From UBA2658 sp964617335 (GTDB lineage: Bacteria > Bacillota > Clostridia > Oscillospirales > Oscillospiraceae), in the NCBI GenBank assembly GCA_964617335.1, contig CAZTXG010000010.1, positions 1-45,598 on the forward strand: a stretch of DNA of 45,598 nucleotides. Direction: 5' to 3'. The notes beneath the pieces are model-generated. The model had not been told where the DNA came from, did no database searches, and saw only the letters and a list, made by a program, of their open reading frames with translations. This document shows, one piece after another, positions 40,876 through 45,598 of this stretch. The position numbers and the translations under genes are program-made. Each line of letters starts with the position of its first letter. Position 1 is the first letter of the stretch.

Positions 40876-42012
40876 ATGGACTATAAAAAGCTTTTTGAAA
40901 CTGAAATAAGGACGGACCTTATAAAAAAATGGCGCTCAGAGGGGAAAAAGGCACTTGGAATGATTTGCTGTCACGTTCCCTTTGAGCTTTTGCACGCGGC
41001 AGACATAAGACCCATAAGGCTTAGGGCCACGGGGAAAAAAGACATGGGAGCGGCAGACCCATATTTTGTCCCCCAAAGCTGCGATTTTGCAAAAACAATT
41101 TATCAAAACCTTTATGATGGCGTGTATGAGCTTGACGGACTTGTTTCGTCTGACGGCTGTGACGTTCCGGTGCAGATAGCCTCCGCATGGAAAAGGCATT
41201 TGGAAGGCATTGGGAAAGAGGAATTTATTTATGAAGTCTCCGCCCCCCGTGTCCTAACCGACGCATCTAAAGGCTACTTTAAATACGAGCTTGAGGATCT
41301 GCGTGATGCTCTTGAGGAGTTTTCCGGAAACAAAATAACAGATGAAAAGCTTAAACACAGTATAGAGCTTTATAATGAGGCAAGGCGGCTTGTCCGGCAG
41401 GTTTACGACCTGCACCTTGCAGACGACCCAGTTATAACAGGTGAGGACACACTAAAAATAACCTTAGCTGCCACAGAGCTTCCAATAGAAGAATACATAG
41501 AACTTTTAAAGGCCTTTTTAGAGGATGCGAAAAACTTTGAGCCTCAGGGCAAAGGCAGGGTTCGGGTTATGCTTGTGGGCAGCTCTTTGGATGACCCCAG
41601 CTTCATAAAGCTTATAGAAGACTGCGGCTGTCTTGTGGTTTGCGACCTTAACAGCTTCGGCATAAGGTTTTTGGGCGAGCCCATGGATTATGACGAAAAC
41701 GACCCCTTAGGTTCTCTTGCCAAGCACTATTTAGGAAGAGCCTCCTGCCCCAGAATGATGGATGGCAGCGACCGTATCCACGAATACATTATAGATACAG
41801 CAGCAGAGTTTCAGGTGGACGGTGTCATAATCGAGCGCCTGAAGCACTGTGAAAAGTGGCAGAACGAAGCCTTCCTAATAGGAGATTTGCTGAAAAGCCA
41901 TGATATACAGTATATTGAGGTGGAGCGCCAGCAGCCCCTTGTTGGCCCTGCTCAGATAGAGCTTAGAGTTGAGGCCTTTAAAGAAATGCTGGAAAGTCTT
42001 AGAGATAGCTAA
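40876..42012 (+). CDS. 2-hydroxyacyl-CoA dehydratase subunit-like protein (HgdB/FldC/BcrC fold)
   Basis: A 378-residue protein of the 2-hydroxyacyl-CoA dehydratase / benzoyl-CoA reductase D-subunit family. Typical features are GMICCHVPFELLHAADIRPIRLRA near the N-terminus, LVSSDGCDVP (about 100), a later glycine/cysteine segment DCGCLVVCDL (about 252) and RASCPRMMDG (about 288). Cysteines in these places bind a [4Fe-4S] cluster in the family. In known systems two such subunits and an ATP-driven activator act together on acyl-CoA thioesters from amino acids. Neither partner is present nearby, so the substrate is unknown. The start follows GGGGAGG; a terminator follows the gene. Confidence 0.82.
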   Translation: MDYKKLFETEIRTDLIKKWRSEGKKALGMICCHVPFELLHAADIRPIRLRATGKKDMGAADPYFVPQSCDFAKTIYQNLYDGVYELDGLVSSDGCDVPVQIASAWKRHLEGIGKEEFIYEVSAPRVLTDASKGYFKYELEDLRDALEEFSGNKITDEKLKHSIELYNEARRLVRQVYDLHLADDPVITGEDTLKITLAATELPIEEYIELLKAFLEDAKNFEPQGKGRVRVMLVGSSLDDPSFIKLIEDCGCLVVCDLNSFGIRFLGEPMDYDENDPLGSLAKHYLGRASCPRMMDGSDRIHEYIIDTAAEFQVDGVIIERLKHCEKWQNEAFLIGDLLKSHDIQYIEVERQQPLVGPAQIELRVEAFKEMLESLRDS

Positions 42013-42031
42013 GCAGGCTTTATAAAATATC

Positions 42032-42063
42032 AAACGCCCGCAGAATTAAATCTGCGGGCGTTT
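42032..42063 (+). terminator. Terminator of the dehydratase-like gene
   Basis: A perfect 13-bp stem (42032-42044 with 42051-42063) followed by TTT, about 20 bp after the stop codon. Confidence 0.85.
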
Positions 42064-42113
42064 TTTGAAAAAGTGCTGGTGTTATATGGTGAAGGATTTG
42101 AAAAGTAGCTGGT

Positions 42114-42404
42114 TTAAGCTATACGGGGCTCACGGCTCATGGAGCCAAGGCCTGCATAGAGGGTTTTGGAGCTGGAGCTTAAGAATCTGCTCTTGTCACT
42201 TGCTTCATACAGATTGTAGACATCATTTTTAGAAACTCTGCCTGCGTCCGAAACAAGACGGGCCGTGTTCTTTTTGTCTTCGATAAGGCTCCGGGAAAAT
42301 TTATCTGAAACGCCGGGTGTACCGTTTACCCAAAATCCATTCCGGGAGTCTATCATTTCATCTGCGATCATATTGTACTCTGTTTTAAGAAGCCTGTTTT
42401 TCAT
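42114..42404 (-). CDS. Small hypothetical protein
   Basis: A 96-residue soluble protein that I do not recognise. It is rich in Ser, Arg, Asn and Lys, has no cysteine and no membrane helix, and contains SDKFSRSLIEDKKNTARLVSD and VYNLYEASDKSRF. A TGGAGG site lies 8 bp before the ATG, which supports it as a real gene. The leader is AT-rich; a CATATCTTA sequence upstream faintly resembles a SigK -10 box, but the -35 spacing is one base short. Confidence 0.6.
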   Translation of the reverse strand: MKNRLLKTEYNMIADEMIDSRNGFWVNGTPGVSDKFSRSLIEDKKNTARLVSDAGRVSKNDVYNLYEASDKSRFLSSSSKTLYAGLGSMSREPRIA

Positions 42405-42664
42405 GATAATACCTCCATTAATTTTTGTAAGTCGGGTTTCTTTCCTTCCTTGTGACTACATTGTAGCAACATTTATAAGATATGTATAATATTTTGTTCG
42501 TCATACTAACATTACTACCAAAAATATATGATGATACCAAGCTGGGTTATAAAGACATACGCCCCGGTTATGATAAAATAGCTAAAACAGACCCTTAAAT
42601 ATACGGTTAAATATACATAGTGCTGCAATAGTTATGTTTTTGACTAAAAAATGCGAAAAAAAGC
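42405..42664. other. Intergenic region, no gene seen
   Basis: AT-rich DNA between the 96-residue protein gene and the terminator of the tRNA-deacylase-like gene. I see no ORF with a ribosome-binding site and no recognisable RNA. Confidence 0.5.
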
Positions 42665-42704
42665 CAATCTAGAGCAATTTTTGTCCGAAAACCACTCTAG
42701 ATTG
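42665..42704 (-). terminator. Terminator of the tRNA-deacylase-like gene
   Basis: A perfect 10-bp stem CAATCTAGAG (42665-42674) with CTCTAGATTG (42695-42704), a 20-nt loop, followed on the minus strand by TTTTTTT. Confidence 0.75.
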
Positions 42705-42751
42705 TTAAAATAATATTTTTTTAAATTTATTTTTTTTATTTGAAGTTAGGG

Positions 42752-43285
42752 CTAAAGTTGCAAAAAAACAGGGTTTTGACCGAGTTTTGGCAACAATTTT
42801 TCAAAGAGTTCAGAGGTTTTAAATTTAAGACTGGAGGTGTTTATACAGGGATGGCAGGCAAAAAACTCCTGGTCTTTAAGTTCCTTGTCCATGAGAAGGC
42901 AAACCCTTTTTTCCTTATCATTCATAAGCCCCATAATACTTACGCTGCCGGGGGAAAGCTTCAAAAACTTCTCCATATACTCCGGCTTTGCGAAATGCAG
43001 ACGGGAAACTCCAAGCTGTTTTGAGACTACAGAGGTTTTAAACTGCTTGTCGGCGGGCATACACAGCAGGTAAAAAGAAGTTTCCTGCCGGTTGCATAAA
43101 AAAAGATTTTTGCAGATTCTTGTGCCCAGAGCCTTAGCCCTTTCCTGACAAACCTCCATTACATCTGCCGGTTCATGATCTATCCGCCAATAATCTATTG
43201 AAAGCTCATCAAGAAGTTTATAGGAGCGAAGCTCGCAGTCAAGCCTTCCCTCAGTGTTTTCCGGAGCACCTTTTTTAACAGTCAA
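42752..43285 (-). CDS. YbaK/ProX-type aminoacyl-tRNA deacylase
   Basis: A protein of about 177 residues in the YbaK/prolyl-tRNA editing family, which removes wrongly attached amino acids such as alanine or cysteine from tRNA. Family features are IDHEPADVMEVC near the N-terminus, CKNLFLCNRQETSFYLLCMPADKQF (the substrate lysine region) and PGSVSIMGLMND (GSVSPFGL-like). The start is unclear: there is no ATG at the front. TTG at 43285 fits the usual family length; an earlier in-frame TTG at 43327 would add 14 residues. A terminator lies downstream. It resembles the PrdX-type proteins of proline-fermenting clostridia, but no proline reductase genes are here. Confidence 0.8.
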   Translation of the reverse strand: MTVKKGAPENTEGRLDCELRSYKLLDELSIDYWRIDHEPADVMEVCQERAKALGTRICKNLFLCNRQETSFYLLCMPADKQFKTSVVSKQLGVSRLHFAKPEYMEKFLKLSPGSVSIMGLMNDKEKRVCLLMDKELKDQEFFACHPCINTSSLKFKTSELFEKLLPKLGQNPVFLQL

Positions 43286-43366
43286 GTTTATTCCGCCCTT
43301 CGGATTTTTCAGTAAAGGATAGCACAAAAAGCTCTTTATGGCAAGTTAAAACCATGTTCAGAAGAT

Positions 43367-43393
43367 AACGCCGCCCAAAAAAAGGGCGGCGTT
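43367..43393 (-). terminator. Terminator of the Spo0A-like gene
   Basis: A perfect 10-bp stem AACGCCGCCC (43367-43376) with GGGCGGCGTT (43384-43393), between the Spo0A-like and tRNA-deacylase-like genes, both on the minus strand. Confidence 0.75.
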
Positions 43394-43399
43394 TGTTTT

Positions 43400-43912
43400 T
43401 TAGGAAAACAGTTTTTGCGCTATAGAGTGGGATAAAAAAGCAAGAAACTCAGTATTACTTGGTTTTTTGTTATTATAAGGGAAAAACTCTTTCACAGGGT
43501 TAAATCCGCTGCGGCTCCAAGTTAGGTCAATGGCGTGCCTTATGGCTCTTTCCACCCTCACACCGGTGGTGCCGTATTCTTTGGCAATCTCAGGATACAT
43601 TATTTTTGTGACCCCGTGGATTTTAACCTCGTCTTCAAAAAGCATTAATATTGCGTCTCGGATATAAAGAAAGCCTTTAATATGCGGCGGAACCCCCAAT
43701 TCGATTATAAGCTTTTCAACCTCGAAGGCATGGGCCTTTGCCGCCATACCCGTTTTGCCCCGCCGGTCTTGAGCCTCGCACCCTTCCGACATACCCAAAG
43801 ACCCGGCATACGAGCCAAAAACAGATGGATCACTGCTTGCGGGCAGTGCCGTTTGGGATTGCTTGTCGACAATGTTGTCAAATTCAATGATACGCGGTTT
43901 CGCTTGTGTCAT
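43400..43912 (-). CDS. Receiver-less Spo0A-like DNA-binding protein
   Basis: A 170-residue protein whose last 105 residues match the Spo0A effector domain: ELGVPPHIKGFLYIRDAI, VTKIMYPEIAKEYGTTGVRVERAIRHAI (recognition region) and KKPSNTEFLAFLSHSIAQKL. The first 65 residues are a low-complexity, polar segment with no receiver domain or phosphorylatable aspartate. True Spo0A is about 260 residues. I use ATG 43912, 6 bp after GAGGAG. Without the receiver it could bind 0A boxes constitutively and compete with phosphorylated Spo0A, or answer to another signal. The canonical spo0A is presumably elsewhere in the genome. An upstream regulator has a non-functional receiver. Confidence 0.85.
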   Translation of the reverse strand: MTQAKPRIIEFDNIVDKQSQTALPASSDPSVFGSYAGSLGMSEGCEAQDRRGKTGMAAKAHAFEVEKLIIELGVPPHIKGFLYIRDAILMLFEDEVKIHGVTKIMYPEIAKEYGTTGVRVERAIRHAIDLTWSRSGFNPVKEFFPYNNKKPSNTEFLAFLSHSIAQKLFS

Positions 43913-43991
43913 TGCTCCTCGCCCCTCTTTCTTTCTGTTAGGTATATGCATCTGGGATAGTGTCGCAGCAGATTATTTCTTGCGCTAATGC

Positions 43992-44029
43992 ATTATATCA
44001 ATGAAAACGTGACAACATCGTGACGTTTT
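43992..44029 (-). promoter_or_regulatory. Extended -10 promoter and inverted repeat for the Spo0A-like gene
   Basis: Minus-strand TGATATAAT, an extended -10 box (TATAAT at 43997-43992), has no good -35. An inverted repeat AAAACGT (44004-44010) with ACGTTTT (44023-44029) lies where an activator or repressor would bind. Confidence 0.45.
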
Positions 44030-44183
44030 GGTAGAAATTACAAGGAGCTTGGGAAAAAGCGCATAATTTCATGGATGATGACAAAATTTTAACAATAATT
44101 TTCTTAATACTTTCAAAGACAGGGCTAGGGACGGGTGTTTTAGGTCACAAACCGCAAAATGCCCATCCTGGCAGGAGAGTTTT

Positions 44184-44987
44184 CTATCCCATTGCCGCCT
44201 CCCTTAAGGAAAGCAGGTTTGCGAGGGTATATTCCCCCCAGCTGTAATTTGTCATATATTCGCCGTTCCAATTACTTATTACCTGGGCCTCCCCCTCAAG
44301 AAAGGAAAAATAGTCACAGTCAACGGCATTTTTGTTTATTGACCGCCCTCTGGGCATTATGTGCAGCATATCAAGGGCATTGGCCGTAGAAAGAGCCTTG
44401 TTAAGACGGGAGAGCACCTTTCGGTAGTTGCTGGCCGAGTTTTTATCAAAGCATCTGTCTTCCCAAAGAATGCAAAACCCCTCTTCAGAGCAAACCACAT
44501 TGCCGTTGCGGTCAACAAGATAGGCTAAAAGTTCTTTTGCTTTTGTGCTGGAAAATTCTATGGGAAGCCCGTCAACAAAAACGTCAAAATTTCCGAAAGC
44601 TTTTACAAAGATACGCTTTTTCATCCGTGCGGATAAAAGATTTGCCCGAGCTGCCACCTTTTCAATATCTTTTTCTGTAAATGGATTCATGATAAAATAA
44701 TCTGCATCTATTCTTAGAGCTTTTTCCAGATGCTCCGGCGTATCCATTACAAAAACCACTATGAGGCCCGGATGCAGGCTGCGAAGCATTATAGCCAAGT
44801 TCATGCCGCTTATGTAATTCATTTCTATGGCAAGAAAGGCAAGCTCCACAGGGTTTGATTCCGCGTAATATAAGGCCTCCATTGGGTTATTAAAAATCCC
44901 CGTCGGCTCAAGGCCATCGACAGAAGCACAGCTTGTGTAAAGCTGTTTCAGCACCTTCACATCTTCATCAACAATCAGTGTTTTCAT
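44184..44987 (-). CDS. Pseudo-receiver regulator with SARP-like winged helix
   Basis: A 267-residue protein. The N-terminal receiver fold (about 1-120) is visible (LIVDEDVK, LAIEMNYISGMNLA) but the phosphorylated Asp is Ala53, the Thr/Ser switch position is Met81 and the conserved Lys is Asn101, so it cannot be phosphorylated normally. The C-terminal part (about 130-267) begins KRIFVKAFGNFDVFVDG and includes FSSTKAKELLAYLVDRNG and NYRKVLSRLNKAL, a SARP/OmpR-like winged helix. It is probably a phosphorylation-independent transcription regulator. It lies 271 bp upstream of the Spo0A-like gene on the same strand. The signal is unknown. Confidence 0.75.
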   Translation of the reverse strand: MKTLIVDEDVKVLKQLYTSCASVDGLEPTGIFNNPMEALYYAESNPVELAFLAIEMNYISGMNLAIMLRSLHPGLIVVFVMDTPEHLEKALRIDADYFIMNPFTEKDIEKVAARANLLSARMKKRIFVKAFGNFDVFVDGLPIEFSSTKAKELLAYLVDRNGNVVCSEEGFCILWEDRCFDKNSASNYRKVLSRLNKALSTANALDMLHIMPRGRSINKNAVDCDYFSFLEGEAQVISNWNGEYMTNYSWGEYTLANLLSLREAAMG

Positions 44988-45074
44988 CTCTACTCCCTAT
45001 TCTGTTTAAATTCTAAGCTTATTGTAATATTACTTTTAAGTTTTTAATTTTTCCTGATATTGCAGAAAGACAAG

Positions 45075-45317
45075 CTATAAAGGCGGATTATTCTGAGATT
45101 GAAACAAAGGGGAATCAAAAAATTCGGAAAGACTAAGGTCAAAACCGTCGCAAAGCTTTTTAATAGCAACTATCCCCGGGTTTTTACTTTCACCGTTTAA
45201 GATGCTTTTCAAAGTGCCGGAAGAAAGACCCGACCTTTTACTTAAGAGATTTGGGCTTATTCCTTCGTCGGAACATAATTGACGTATCCTTAAAACCACA
45301 AGCTCGCTGATATTCAT
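45075..45317 (-). CDS. XRE-family small regulator
   Basis: An 80-residue helix-turn-helix protein of the XRE/Cro-CI type, with the HTH in NLLSKRSGLSSGTLKSILNGESKNPGI and a short C-terminal tail (FDLSLSEFFDSPL). There is no sensor domain. An AGGAGG site lies 8 bp before the ATG. Its promoter has TATAAT, a poor -35 and tandem 0A-box sequences at the -35 position, so Spo0A or the nearby Spo0A-like protein probably controls it. Targets are unknown; the genes to its left are candidates. Confidence 0.85.
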   Translation of the reverse strand: MNISELVVLRIRQLCSDEGISPNLLSKRSGLSSGTLKSILNGESKNPGIVAIKKLCDGFDLSLSEFFDSPLFQSQNNPPL

Positions 45318-45344
45318 ATGTAAGCCTCCTTTTTATCTGAGACT

Positions 45345-45417
45345 ATTATAGGGCGGCAGACAGGCTATGCTGTGTCGAAACTTGTCGAAGAATAAAATAA
45401 ACCTACAATTTTCGACT
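45345..45417 (-). promoter_or_regulatory. Spo0A-type promoter with three 0A-box sequences
   Basis: The minus-strand -10 box TATAAT is at 45350-45345; the -35 position (45373-45368) reads ACAGCA, a poor match. TGTCGAA, the core of the 0A box, occurs twice in tandem at 45373-45379 and 45383-45389, exactly 10 bp apart. A reverse copy TTCGACT (45411-45417) matches 6 of 7. Spo0A-activated promoters have boxes placed at the -35 region. A divergent gene to the right could share them. Confidence 0.6.
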
Positions 45418-45507
45418 TATTATTCGTTAAAGCGCAGTTTTCCATAGGCGGCAAAAGCTAGGAAGATAAAATCCGAGACATTAAGGTCTGGGCAAGATAG
45501 AAAAAAG

Positions 45508-45544
45508 GCGGCAAGACTGCCATCATTTTGAGCAGCCTTGCCGC
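45508..45544 (-). terminator. Terminator of a gene beyond the right end
   Basis: A 13-bp stem (45508-45520 with 45532-45544) with one position that is G-U on the minus transcript but A-C on the plus one, followed on the minus strand by TTTTTT. It ends a leftward gene outside the window. Confidence 0.7.
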
Positions 45545-45598
45545 TCTTGTTATGTCTAGCGGTAGGGAAGATATTGGTGTTTGTTATTTAGGCAGGGC

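Larger units (their letters stand above)
35464..45598. mobile_element. Putative sigG intervening element (right end not in window)
   Basis: If sigG is split by simple insertion, everything from the junction to beyond the window's right end lies in the element: recombinase, small ORF, catalase, heptad-repeat membrane protein, dehydratase-like subunit, tRNA deacylase, Spo0A-like protein, two regulators. No phage structural or replication genes are seen, and the genes look ordinary for this chromosome. A later inversion or rearrangement could equally have moved the sigG 5' part away, in which case the element would be much smaller. Confidence 0.35.

Noticed and set aside
43864..43881. Two TTGTC-A box-like sequences 11 bp apart inside the Spo0A-like gene
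   Set aside because: They lie inside coding sequence and one lacks the full core. Autoregulation is possible but chance is likely.
35527..45598. Prophage or conjugative element
   Set aside because: Apart from the recombinase there are no structural, replication, relaxase or transfer genes. It is kept only as a putative intervening element with low confidence.
1..45598. tRNA, rRNA or known riboswitch genes
   Set aside because: I looked for rRNA-like sequence, tRNA-like cloverleaf stretches and familiar riboswitch cores and saw none I could support.

Overview
The window looks like chromosomal DNA of an anaerobic, endospore-forming member of the Clostridia (Firmicutes). The evidence is strong AGGAGG ribosome-binding sites, moderate GC, sporulation genes (dpaA/dpaB, ylmC, part of sigG, a Spo0A-type DNA-binding protein), anaerobe oxygen-defence genes (rubrerythrins, superoxide reductase, a PerR/Fur regulator) and amino-acid fermentation genes (glutamate and alanine dehydrogenases, asparaginase, cysteine synthase, a PatB-type C-S lyase). 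No species can be named from sequence alone.

Layout. 0-4 kb: a LysR regulator, two small envelope proteins and NAD-type glutamate dehydrogenase. 4-8 kb: a ferredoxin-rubredoxin-rubrerythrin fusion coupled to a double-rubredoxin protein, then an Mrp Fe-S carrier and a metallo-beta-lactamase-fold protein. 8-14 kb: PatB, CysK, an Rrf2 regulator, a gamma-carbonic anhydrase, alanine dehydrogenase (with a striking 70-bp tandem operator repeat in its leader) and a CoA-disulfide-reductase/NADH-oxidase-like flavoprotein. 14-24 kb: PrmA, a membrane-protein cluster (GtrA, AI-2E family, PAP2), a small four-helix membrane protein, an acyltransferase-like protein, asparaginase, an SLH-anchored 5'-nucleotidase and a HAD phosphatase. 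24-26 kb: a perR-superoxide reductase-rubrerythrin operon. 26-28.5 kb: dipicolinate synthase dpaAB and a diacylglycerol-kinase-family protein. 28.7-34.3 kb: tsf, rpsB with a structured leader, and pyruvate carboxylase.

34.5-45.6 kb is the most unusual part. ylmC follows a sigG that has lost its 5' third. At the exact point where SigG homology stops there is a large serine recombinase gene in the same orientation, preceded by a 73-codon ORF under a palindromic operator. This resembles the sigK 'skin' arrangement, but in the forespore sigma factor gene. No 5' part of sigG is present in the remaining 10 kb, which carries a catalase with a SigK-type promoter, a heptad-repeat membrane protein, an orphan 2-hydroxyacyl-CoA dehydratase-like subunit, a proline-tRNA-deacylase-like protein, a Spo0A effector domain without its receiver, a regulator with a receiver that lacks its phosphorylation residues, and a small XRE regulator whose promoter carries tandem 0A-box sequences.

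How it fits together: the metabolic genes point to amino-acid fermentation with pyruvate/oxaloacetate anaplerosis. The rubrerythrin, superoxide reductase and catalase genes give layered protection against oxygen. The right side brings together sporulation regulators next to a putatively split sporulation sigma gene. All functional statements are by motif recognition; no database search was run.
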